NCBI GenBank assembly: GCA_037131955.1
Contig: JBAXQC010000108.1
Coordinates: 1 to 5,723, forward strand
Reading direction: 5' to 3'
DNA: 5,723 nt
Origin: CAIMMJ01 sp037131955
GTDB lineage: Bacteria > Bacteroidota > Bacteroidia > UBA4408
Below the pieces are notes generated by a model. It was not told the DNA's origin, did not search any database, and saw only the letters and a program-made list of their open reading frames with translations. A program made the translations under genes and the position numbers. Below are positions 1 through 5,723 of the stretch, in pieces. Numbering within the stretch: position 1 is the stretch's first letter; every line of letters begins with the position of its first letter.

Positions 1-672
1 TTTTTTACCATTCAAATTTCTTGTAAAAAAGATGCCTCAATTTCACCCATTTCAGTTAACAATAAAAACTACTTTCCATTAGATAAAGAAAGATACTGGG
101 TTTATAAAGTAGATTCTTTTTATTACAACGATTTTACTTCTTCTATTGACACATTTTCTTTTGAGCTAAAAGAATACATCGAATCAGAAATCAAAGACGA
201 TAAAGGCAATACTTCTTTCAGAGTAGAACGTTATTATAGAAACAACAGCACAGAAAATTGGCAACTTAAAAGAGTGTGGCAAGCTTCCTTCTTGCAAAAT
301 TCAGCACTAAAAACAGAAGAAAACATACGTTATGTAAAATTGATGTTTCCAATTAAACAAAACCTTAAGTGGAACGGTAATGCATACAACACATTGGGTG
401 AACAAAATTTTGAATATACAGACATCCATAAAAAAACCAGTTTGGGCACCTTAGACTTTGATTCTGTTTGCACAGTTCTTCAAATGGCAGATACTTCATT
501 AATTTCAATTGAATATCATTCAGAACAATATGCTGCCAATGTTGGTTTAATAAAGAAAAGAAAAATGTCATTGCAAGATACACGATCCACTATTCAAACA
601 TCTATTCCAATAGTTGAAAGAGCAAATAAAGGAACTGATGTTATCTACACTATAATCTCATACGGAAAATGA
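1..672 (+). CDS. Probable surface lipoprotein, 5' end cut off by the window edge
   Basis: The frame is open from base 1 to the TGA at 670-672, giving 223 residues. I read it from the edge rather than from the internal GTG at 274, because the upstream codons are uninterrupted and protein-like. Residues 1-9 of the fragment read FFTIQISCK, which looks like the end of a lipoprotein signal peptide with Cys8 as the lipidated residue. The position -3 residue is Gln rather than the usual Leu, so the lipobox is imperfect. Only a short stretch of signal peptide is probably missing. After it comes YFPLDKERYWVYKVDS, a pattern common in Bacteroidota lipoproteins, and near residues 177-185 a YAANVGLIK segment resembling the 'Y-A-x-x-V-G-L-V-K' motif of beta-rich secreted lipoproteins. 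No catalytic motif is visible and I assign no function. Its last four bases (ATGA) overlap the start of the protease gene, so the two are probably cotranscribed and translationally coupled. Confidence 0.8.
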   Translation, partial: FFTIQISCKKDASISPISVNNKNYFPLDKERYWVYKVDSFYYNDFTSSIDTFSFELKEYIESEIKDDKGNTSFRVERYYRNNSTENWQLKRVWQASFLQNSALKTEENIRYVKLMFPIKQNLKWNGNAYNTLGEQNFEYTDIHKKTSLGTLDFDSVCTVLQMADTSLISIEYHSEQYAANVGLIKKRKMSLQDTRSTIQTSIPIVERANKGTDVIYTIISYGK

Positions 673-2351
673 AAAATAAATTTTTAATTTTTAGTTTTAT
701 TTTTATTGCGTTTTTTGCCTATAAAGGCCACTCACAAGGACTTGGAGGAGATGTTTACATGATTGGTTTTACCGACAAAAATAATAACGGATTCAGCATT
801 GACGCTCCTGAGGCTTTTTTATCAGATAGGGCTATACAAAGAAGATTAACAAGAAATATATCTATTTCTTACAACGATTTACCCCTTACTTCATCCTACA
901 TTAGCCAAGTTGCAGCTACAGGTGCAACGGTTATTGGGAAAAGCAAATGGTTGAATAGCATTACTGTATTAATATCAAACTCACAACAATTAGCAGACAT
1001 CAATCAATTGCCATTTGTAGTTTCTAATACTCCACTAAACAGAAATACTAATTTTATACAAGAGGAGAATAAATTTAATTTAGAATCTGCTTTTTTGGCT
1101 TCCAATTCACAGAGTAGAATGGCTAGTTCTTCTTCTTTTGATTATGGCCAAGGATATTCTCAAATAAACATGATAGGCGGTATGCAGCTTCATCAAAACG
1201 GCTACAGAGGACAAGGAATGCTTATTGCAGTTTTGGATGCAGGTTTCCCCGGTGTTGATGTTATAGCTGGATTTGACAGTTTAAGAAATGAAAACAGAAT
1301 TGTTTCTACATACGATTTTGTTAACAGAAGTCCATTTGTTTACAGTTACAATTCTCATGGAACGTCTACCTTAAGCTGCATGGCAGCGCTATCTCCAGGC
1401 TCTTTTATAGGCACAGCACCAAAGGCATCTTACATACTTCTAAGAACAGAAAATGCAACTCCCGAAAGTAAATCAGAAGAGTTTTATTGGGTAGAAGGTG
1501 CCGAGTACGCAGATAGCTGTGGAGCAGATGTAATAAACTCTTCGTTGGGTTACACAACATTCGACAATTCTGCCATAAACTACACAAGAGCAGATTTAGA
1601 CGGTAATACTGCTATTTGTACACGTGGAGCAGATGTTGCAGCATCAAAAGGAATTTTGGTGGTGAACAGTGCAGGAAACTCAGGAGGAAGTTCATGGCAA
1701 AAATTAGGCGCTCCTGCTGATGGCGACAGTGTTTTTTGTATTGGCGGTGTAACTTCTAATTTAACAAGAGCAAGTTTTTCATCTTATGGTCCAACTGCCG
1801 ATAACAGATTAAAACCGGATGTAGCAGCTTTGGCAGTGGGAGCTACAATTTTTAATCAAGACGGAAGTGTTGGAGGAGCAAACGGAACATCTTTTTCTTG
1901 CCCAATTATTGCCGGAATGAGTGCATGCTTGTGGCAAGCCAACCCAACTTATTCAAATATGGAACTTATTGAAGCAATTAAAAATACAGCTTCTCAATTC
2001 TCTAATCCCGATAGTTCTTTGGGATGGGGAATACCAAACTATTCAGCCGCAGATTTTATTTTGCAAGGAAAAAAATTGGAGCAATATCCAAATGCCGAAA
2101 ACTTTTTTTTATCGCCCAATCCATTTAACGATAATTTAAATTTCAATTTTTATTCTGCCGATACTCAGAGCTTAAAAATTACTATTACTGATGCTTTAGG
2201 AAAAAATATTTTTAACCACAACTTTTTTGCAGTTGCAAAATCCTATAATCAAATAAATATTCCAATGCTGCAAAGCCTTTCCAGAGGAGTTTATTTTTTT
2301 AACCTTAGCACCAATGAGAAAATTTACACCAAAAAAATAATTAAAAATTAA
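669..2351 (+). CDS. Secreted S8 family (subtilisin-like) serine protease with T9SS type A sorting domain
   Basis: The protein has 560 residues and should hydrolyse peptide bonds outside the cell. Residues 1-22 form a signal peptide (K3/K5, then a Phe/Ile-rich core, cleavage probably just before Gln23). Residues about 25-125 resemble the N-terminal region of Bacteroidota S8 proteases, including a DRAIQRR segment at 53-59 and SKWLNSITV at 92-100. The catalytic domain spans about 160-465. It contains Asp190 (in VLDAG), His230 (SHGTS), oxyanion Asn337 (SAGNSG) and nucleophile Ser408 (NGTSFSCP), in the D-H-S order of clan SB, so all key residues are present. Asp is followed by Ala-Gly instead of Thr-Gly, an accepted variant. 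Residues about 480-560 form a type A C-terminal sorting domain (LSPNPF at 481-486, LSRGVYFF at 537-544, basic KKIIKN end), which directs export by the type IX secretion system and usually surface attachment or release. The start at 669 gives a good signal peptide and overlaps the lipoprotein stop as ATGA. The physiological substrate cannot be read from the sequence. Confidence 0.95.
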   Translation: MKNKFLIFSFIFIAFFAYKGHSQGLGGDVYMIGFTDKNNNGFSIDAPEAFLSDRAIQRRLTRNISISYNDLPLTSSYISQVAATGATVIGKSKWLNSITVLISNSQQLADINQLPFVVSNTPLNRNTNFIQEENKFNLESAFLASNSQSRMASSSSFDYGQGYSQINMIGGMQLHQNGYRGQGMLIAVLDAGFPGVDVIAGFDSLRNENRIVSTYDFVNRSPFVYSYNSHGTSTLSCMAALSPGSFIGTAPKASYILLRTENATPESKSEEFYWVEGAEYADSCGADVINSSLGYTTFDNSAINYTRADLDGNTAICTRGADVAASKGILVVNSAGNSGGSSWQKLGAPADGDSVFCIGGVTSNLTRASFSSYGPTADNRLKPDVAALAVGATIFNQDGSVGGANGTSFSCPIIAGMSACLWQANPTYSNMELIEAIKNTASQFSNPDSSLGWGIPNYSAADFILQGKKLEQYPNAENFFLSPNPFNDNLNFNFYSADTQSLKITITDALGKNIFNHNFFAVAKSYNQINIPMLQSLSRGVYFFNLSTNEKIYTKKIIKN

Positions 2352-2355
2352 TTTT
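2344..2355. repeat. 12-base AT palindrome over the convergent stop codons
   Basis: AAAATTAATTTT is a perfect palindrome centred on the TTAA shared by the stop codons of the protease (2349-2351, +) and the glycosyltransferase (2348-2350, -). There is no intergenic space here and no GC-rich hairpin followed by a T-run on either strand, so neither gene has an obvious intrinsic terminator. A palindrome made only of A and T with no loop would be a weak hairpin. It may be a by-product of AT-rich composition. Confidence 0.5.
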
Positions 2356-3628
2356 CTAAAGCACATTTAATTTTACTGGGAGGACAAAGTGCTAAAATAG
2401 TTATTACTAAAAAAACACCGTAGGTTAGGGTTTTGTAATGGTCGTAATATTCTCTTAATGCTCCAAGTAAAAAATGACTATTTAATAGTAAAAAAACTAA
2501 AAACATTCCAGCCAAATAAATATACTTTTCTCTGTGTTTTAGAGTGACTTTTTCTTTAAAATAATTTATTCTTCCAAAATTTACTAAATATAAAATTGCA
2601 GGCAATACCATATAAAATGCATAGTGTTGCTGGTGGGGAAATATTAATGGAATTACAATAAAAATATAACTCCATTCGTACCACCAATCTAATTTTGTAG
2701 GAGGTATTTTAAAAATTTTGGCTCTTAAAAAAACAAAACTTAAAAGCACAAATAACAATCTAACAAAGAGAATTACACCCCTAAGTTCTTCTTGAGAAAT
2801 ATCCATCAAATTTCTTTTAAGTTTTAAAGCATAAACTTCATTTGTGTTTTCTACCAACAAAACAGATAAAAAAGTTGTGATGGAATGAAAACTTCGTTCT
2901 GCAACATCTAAAACATGTTCTGTATTATTTGGATTAACTAAATTCCATCTTTCATGCAAAAGAAACAAATTAAAGTCTAACCCAATAAATATAGAGGGCA
3001 GCAAGAGTACAACAAGTAATAAAATTAAACTTGTAAATACAACTTTATTGTATCCTCTGTAGAGTAAATAAGGCAAACATACAATTGGCATAATCTTAAA
3101 GTCTATACCAAAGGCAAGCAATAAAGAAGGTAAAAGAACATGATTTTTTAAAATCAAACAAAAGCTTTCTATCATGATAAAAAGAACAAAAATTGTAACT
3201 TGTGCCAAGGCAATATTTCTGTGCCATAGAGCAAAAACTAATAAGAATGAAATAGATAAAATAGTGAATTTTGTTTTACTGTTTTCATCTTTTAAATTTA
3301 AAAAATAAGTGCCATTTTTTAATATTCTGTAAGTAAAAATATAATTGCAAACCATCCATATTACTTTTACACAATAAAAAGGTAAAAAGGTAAGAGGATA
3401 TATAATTACTGCAAATAGAACACTGTAGTAGTAGTGAAAATACTGATTGTAAAAAGCAGTGTAGATATTTTTTGAGTCAAACAAATCTTTTGATGCTTCA
3501 ATAAATATTTCAAAGTCGCCTTTGGCATTTGAATCAAATAAAACCAGTATTAGCCAAAAAACAAAAAGTGGGATTTTTAGTTTGCCATTTTCAAAATTAA
3601 CCCAGAGACTTTTAAACAAGTTTTTCAT
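2348..3628 (-). CDS. Multi-pass membrane protein, probable GT87/DUF2029 glycosyltransferase
   Basis: The protein has 426 residues, and hydrophobicity suggests about 11 membrane segments, roughly at 18-33, 66-85, 87-104, 119-136, 140-160, 164-190, 196-217, 283-301, 319-350 (two), 369-389 and 399-415. After the first segment a loop carries GDFEIFIEASKDLF (37-50) and then KNIYTAFY. An acidic residue in the first external loop (here Asp38) is typical of the GT-C fold, and the FKIMP...PYLLYRGYNK stretch (177-194) resembles the conserved central part of GT87 proteins. Known GT87 members transfer a sugar, often mannose, from a polyprenyl-phosphate carrier at the outer face of the inner membrane. Donor and acceptor here are unknown. 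It is preceded by the reductase on the same strand with a 10-base gap lacking any Shine-Dalgarno sequence, so it is probably second in a two-gene operon. The ATG at 3626-3628 was chosen because it follows the reductase stop directly and leaves a normal short cytoplasmic N-terminus. Another polytopic GT-C family or a generic membrane protein remains possible. Confidence 0.72.
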   Translation of the reverse strand: MKNLFKSLWVNFENGKLKIPLFVFWLILVLFDSNAKGDFEIFIEASKDLFDSKNIYTAFYNQYFHYYYSVLFAVIIYPLTFLPFYCVKVIWMVCNYIFTYRILKNGTYFLNLKDENSKTKFTILSISFLLVFALWHRNIALAQVTIFVLFIMIESFCLILKNHVLLPSLLLAFGIDFKIMPIVCLPYLLYRGYNKVVFTSLILLLVVLLLPSIFIGLDFNLFLLHERWNLVNPNNTEHVLDVAERSFHSITTFLSVLLVENTNEVYALKLKRNLMDISQEELRGVILFVRLLFVLLSFVFLRAKIFKIPPTKLDWWYEWSYIFIVIPLIFPHQQHYAFYMVLPAILYLVNFGRINYFKEKVTLKHREKYIYLAGMFLVFLLLNSHFLLGALREYYDHYKTLTYGVFLVITILALCPPSKIKCALEN

Positions 3629-3638
3629 TTAAAAAAAC

Positions 3639-4649
3639 TTAATCAAATTTTAGGGCATTGTACTTTTTAACAATACTAGCCACTGATTTATTAATAGGAG
3701 TATATGAAAAACTAAACTCTTCTGCAAATCTATCTCCATTAAAAAGCCTTATAGAATGGGCTGTTCTTGCACTTTCTTTGGTAACTAATGGCGCTGAATT
3801 TGTAATTTTACTTTTTAGCCACTGTAAACGCCAATACAAGCTAGTTATAAATTTTCCTGCTTTATACTTTGGCATTGGCTTGCCAAAAGCAAGGTGTAAA
3901 TTCTCAAAAAAATCTTTGTAATATATGTTCTCAGCATTCAGGCAATAACGTTTTTGTTTTGTTTGGGTTTCTGCAACAATTAAAATAGCTTTTGCCACAT
4001 CGTTTACGTCAATAAAACCTGTTTTTCCTAGGGTGTAAAAAAGCAATCCTTGGTGTGCAACGCCAAACATTTTTGAACTCCCTTTGTTCCAGTCGTGAGC
4101 GCCAAGAATTATAGAAGGGCTAAGCACACAAGCATTTAATCCTTCTTGCATTCCTCTCCACACCTCCATTTCGGCCAAATACTTACTTTTTCCATAAAAA
4201 CCAGCTTCCTTAGCAGGTCTTTGAAATGACATTTCATCTCTAATTTCCTCCTCTTTGCACAGAGTTGAAACACTGCTTATGTGTATGAATTTTTTAACCC
4301 CTTTTTCAATACAAACATTTACTAAATTTTGGGTGCCAACAAAATTTGATTTATACATTTCTTGTTCATCGCTGGGCAAAAAAGAAACCATGCCAGCGCA
4401 ATGAACAACAGTATGATGGGACAATATTAATTCGTCAAGCTCTAATGGATTTAAAAGGTTAGCTTGTACCCAATTAATTTTCAAAAATTTTTCTACTATT
4501 TGAGTACCTTGAAGAGCAAATATTTTTTTACTTAGCTCTATTGATTTTTCATTTCTGTAAATTGCTGTTACACCATGCCCTTGCTCTAGCGCTTGTATTA
4601 AAAAGTATGTACCTAAAAGTCCGGTTCCCCCGGTTAAAAAAAATTCCAA
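3639..4649 (-). CDS. NAD(P)-dependent epimerase/dehydratase-like extended SDR protein (TTG start)
   Basis: The protein has 336 residues, a normal length for extended short-chain dehydrogenases/reductases, and is cytoplasmic with no signal peptide. The Rossmann dinucleotide-binding motif is TGGTGLLG (residues 6-13; G7, G10, G13). Further family features are VVHCAGMVSF (81-90), NFVGTQNLV (102-110), a Ser in HISSVS (S125/S126), and the catalytic Y152-x3-K156 in FYGKSK. The active site therefore looks complete. The C-terminal third, from LSPSIILG (176-183) and GFIDVNDVAKA (211-221) onward, is the variable substrate domain. It resembles nucleoside-diphosphate-sugar epimerases and dihydroflavonol-4-reductase-like proteins, and the substrate cannot be told. 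The start is the TTG at 4647-4649: the codon before it is an in-frame TAG, and the first internal ATG (residue 87) would remove the cofactor motif. The membrane glycosyltransferase gene follows after 10 bases, so both probably belong to one operon reading away from grpE; a shared role in sugar or glycan metabolism is an inference. Confidence 0.9.
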   Translation of the reverse strand: MEFFLTGGTGLLGTYFLIQALEQGHGVTAIYRNEKSIELSKKIFALQGTQIVEKFLKINWVQANLLNPLELDELILSHHTVVHCAGMVSFLPSDEQEMYKSNFVGTQNLVNVCIEKGVKKFIHISSVSTLCKEEEIRDEMSFQRPAKEAGFYGKSKYLAEMEVWRGMQEGLNACVLSPSIILGAHDWNKGSSKMFGVAHQGLLFYTLGKTGFIDVNDVAKAILIVAETQTKQKRYCLNAENIYYKDFFENLHLAFGKPMPKYKAGKFITSLYWRLQWLKSKITNSAPLVTKESARTAHSIRLFNGDRFAEEFSFSYTPINKSVASIVKKYNALKFD

Positions 4650-4671
4650 CTACGTTTTTATTTTTCAAAGG

Positions 4672-4679
4672 CAAAATTA
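4672..4679 (-). promoter_or_regulatory. Possible -7 promoter element for the reductase operon
   Basis: On the minus strand this reads TAATTTTG, an exact match to the Bacteroidota -7 consensus TAnnTTTG. It lies 22 bases upstream of the TTG start codon, leaving a very short leader. I found no clear TTG/TTTG -33 partner at the expected distance, and such an AT-rich octamer can easily occur by chance, so this is tentative. Confidence 0.3.
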
Positions 4680-4685
4680 AAGGTA

Positions 4686-4713
4686 TTGTTTAATTTATTG
4701 CATTTATTTTTTG
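4686..4713 (+). promoter_or_regulatory. Weak candidate promoter for grpE-dnaJ
   Basis: A TTG at 4686-4688 and TATTTTTTG at 4705-4713 resemble the Bacteroidota -33 (TTTG) and -7 (TAnnTTTG) elements. The second has one base too many and the spacing is slightly short. If it were used, transcription would begin just before or inside the dyad element at 4728-4748, so a protein bound there could block it. The match is poor. Confidence 0.2.
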
Positions 4714-4727
4714 CTTATACGTGTAAG

Positions 4728-4748
4728 GACAAATTGTGACAATCTGTC
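4728..4748. promoter_or_regulatory. 21-base dyad-symmetric element upstream of grpE, probable operator
   Basis: The two 10-base arms around the central G4738 pair at 9 of 10 positions (mismatch at 4732/4744), and the core ATTGT-G-ACAAT at 4733-4743 is perfect. The element can also be read as a tandem repeat of two 10-mers, GACAAATTGT followed by GACAATCTGT, matching at 8 of 10 positions. ACA half-sites then begin at 4729 and 4739, and TGT half-sites at 4735 and 4745, each pair one helical turn apart. It lies 41 bases before the grpE ATG and 78 bases from the reductase start. It does not match the CIRCE/HrcA operator (TTAGCACTC-N9-GAGTGCTAA). No T-run follows on either strand, so a terminator is unlikely. 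The binding protein is unknown. Confidence 0.55.
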
Positions 4749-4789
4749 TAAAAACAAGGGCATGGCAAAAAAATTGCTAAGAATGTCTT

Positions 4790-5410
4790 ATGTTTAAAAA
4801 TTTGAAAAAGAAATTTAAAATGAATAACGAAAAACCCCAAGAAAACAGCGCCGATTCAATTGCAGAAGAGCAAATTACTGCAGGCAATAACTCTGAATCA
4901 AACTCTATTGAGCAAGAAAATACTACTGACGATGCGGCAGAAAAGGCTGACGAAATTGTTGAACAAACAGCCTCTCACGCTGATGAAGTTAAACTGTTAA
5001 ACGAAAAATATTTAAGGCTTTACAGCGATTTCGAAAACTTTAGAAAAAGGACCCTTAAAGAAAGAATAGATCTTACAAACACTGCAGGAGAAGCATTTTT
5101 TAAGGCAATTCTTCCTGTGTTAGACGATTTTGAAAGAGCAAAAAAATCTATGGAAAATTCTACAGATATTGCTGCTATAAAAGAAGGCGTTGATTTGGTG
5201 CAACACAAACTCAAAAACACCTTGCAACAAAAAGGTTTAGAAGAAATGGTTTCATTAGAACAAACCTTTGACCCTGAAATTCACGAAGCAATTACACAAT
5301 TCCCTGCTCCAAGCGATAACCTAAAAGGAAAAGTGGTAGACGAATTGGAAAAAGGATATTATTTAAACGGAAAAGTTATTAGGTTTGCCAAAGTTGTTGT
5401 AGGCAGCTAA
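4790..5410 (+). CDS. grpE: GrpE, nucleotide exchange factor for the chaperone DnaK
   Basis: GrpE dimers release ADP from DnaK (Hsp70) in the cytoplasm and so drive the folding cycle together with DnaJ. The protein has 206 residues, within the usual range. Residues 1-60 are a disordered, Glu/Asn/Ser-rich tail, as is common in the family. A long helix expected to form the paired coiled coil begins about 64-100 and includes YSDFENFRKRT (78-88). It is followed by ILPVLDDFERA (107-117) and the C-terminal beta domain, with FDPEIHEAI (160-168) and GYYLNGKVIRFAKVVV (189-204), which match the GrpE signature. The start is uncertain: the ATG at 4790 adds a basic MFKNLKKKFK leader, while the ATG at 4820 (residue 11, MNNEKPQ) is preceded by an AT-rich stretch and would also give a complete GrpE. 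Neither has a good ribosome binding site. dnaJ follows after 11 bases. The dyad element upstream suggests regulated, perhaps stress-linked, expression. Confidence 0.97.
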   Translation: MFKNLKKKFKMNNEKPQENSADSIAEEQITAGNNSESNSIEQENTTDDAAEKADEIVEQTASHADEVKLLNEKYLRLYSDFENFRKRTLKERIDLTNTAGEAFFKAILPVLDDFERAKKSMENSTDIAAIKEGVDLVQHKLKNTLQQKGLEEMVSLEQTFDPEIHEAITQFPAPSDNLKGKVVDELEKGYYLNGKVIRFAKVVVGS

Positions 5411-5421
5411 AAAAATTTAGA

Positions 5422-5723
5422 ATGGCTAAAAGAGATTATTACGATGTTCTTGGCGTAACTAAAAATGCCACTGAGGACGAAATTAAAAAAGCATACCGCA
5501 AAATGGCAATGAAATATCACCCCGATAAAAATCAGGGAGATAAAGCTGCTGAAGAAAAGTTTAAAGAAGCAGCAGAAGCTTATGATGTTTTAGGTAATGC
5601 CAGCAAAAAACAAAAATACGATCAGTTTGGTCACGCTGGTTTTTCTGCTGGAGGTGGCGGCGGACATGGAGATTTTTCTAGCATGGACGATATTTTTAGC
5701 GCCTTTGGAGATATTTTTGGCGG
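5422..5723 (+). CDS. dnaJ: DnaJ (Hsp40) cochaperone, 3' end beyond the window
   Basis: DnaJ delivers unfolded proteins to DnaK and stimulates its ATPase. The visible 100 codons begin MAKRDYYDVLGV and cover the whole J domain (about 5-68) with the essential HPD tripeptide at residues 33-35, followed by the KYDQFGHAG junction (65-73). The start of the glycine/phenylalanine-rich linker follows (GGGGGHGDFSS, then DIFSAFGDIFGG). The frame is still open at the window edge. The zinc-finger (CxxCxGxG) repeats and substrate-binding domains, which would separate true DnaJ from shorter J proteins, lie outside. Its position 11 bases after grpE supports true DnaJ and one operon. The ATG at 5422 is preceded by AT-rich sequence without a Shine-Dalgarno motif, like the other genes here. 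One small deviation: the usual 'LSDPxKR' after the J-domain helix III reads LGNASKKQ (57-64). Confidence 0.95.
   Translation, partial: MAKRDYYDVLGVTKNATEDEIKKAYRKMAMKYHPDKNQGDKAAEEKFKEAAEAYDVLGNASKKQKYDQFGHAGFSAGGGGGHGDFSSMDDIFSAFGDIFG

Noticed and set aside
1405..1587. Open frame of 60 codons on the minus strand inside the protease gene
   Set aside because: It is antisense to the conserved catalytic region, has no recognisable protein features, and is explained by the protease coding constraint.
3658..3921. Open frame of 87 codons on the plus strand opposite the reductase C-terminus
   Set aside because: It is a shadow of a well-supported SDR gene, with no domain or start signal of its own.
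4636..4643. Run of eight A bases (T on the coding strand) within the first codons of the reductase, as a phase-variation tract
   Set aside because: Shifting the frame by one or two bases does not connect to any upstream ATG, and runs of this length are common in this AT-rich DNA.
4728..4748. The dyad element read as a rho-independent terminator hairpin
   Set aside because: The symmetry centre leaves almost no loop, the stem is AT-rich, no T-run follows on either strand, and it lies between divergent genes where no terminator is needed.
4728..4748. CIRCE (HrcA) or CRP-type operator
   Set aside because: The arms do not match TTAGCACTC/GAGTGCTAA, and TGTGA is not followed by TCACA at the six-base spacing CRP sites need.

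Overview
The window is strongly AT-rich and looks chromosomal, from a member of the Bacteroidota. The main evidence is the subtilase at 669-2351, which ends in a C-terminal type IX secretion sorting domain, a system largely confined to that phylum. Supporting signs are an 'SCKKD' lipoprotein N-terminus, AT-rich gene starts without clear Shine-Dalgarno sequences, and adjacent grpE and dnaJ. No species can be named from this.

Layout, left to right. Positions 1-2351 (+) hold the body of a small probable lipoprotein, missing only its first residues, followed with a 4-base ATGA overlap by a secreted S8 serine protease. Positions 2348-4649 (-) hold a two-gene unit: an extended short-chain dehydrogenase/reductase (NAD(P)-dependent epimerase/dehydratase-like), then, 10 bases later, a multi-pass membrane protein resembling GT87 (DUF2029) polyprenyl-phosphate-sugar-dependent glycosyltransferases. 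The protease and the glycosyltransferase converge so tightly that their stop codons share the same TTAA. Positions 4650-4789 are the only sizeable intergenic stretch, 140 bases between divergent genes; it contains a 21-base dyad-symmetric element likely to be a regulator site. From 4790 onward (+) come grpE and the first 100 codons of dnaJ, two cochaperones of DnaK, probably one operon.

How the genes work together: the left pair is an envelope/secretion module (outer-surface lipoprotein plus T9SS-exported protease). The minus-strand pair plausibly makes or transfers sugars for a cell-envelope glycan, though this is inferred only from family and adjacency. The right pair is standard protein-folding and heat-shock machinery. 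I see no RNA genes, mobile elements, CRISPR arrays or phage genes. The region is mostly ordinary core genome. The points most worth a second look are the palindromic element before grpE, the forced TTG start of the reductase, and the lipoprotein-protease coupling.
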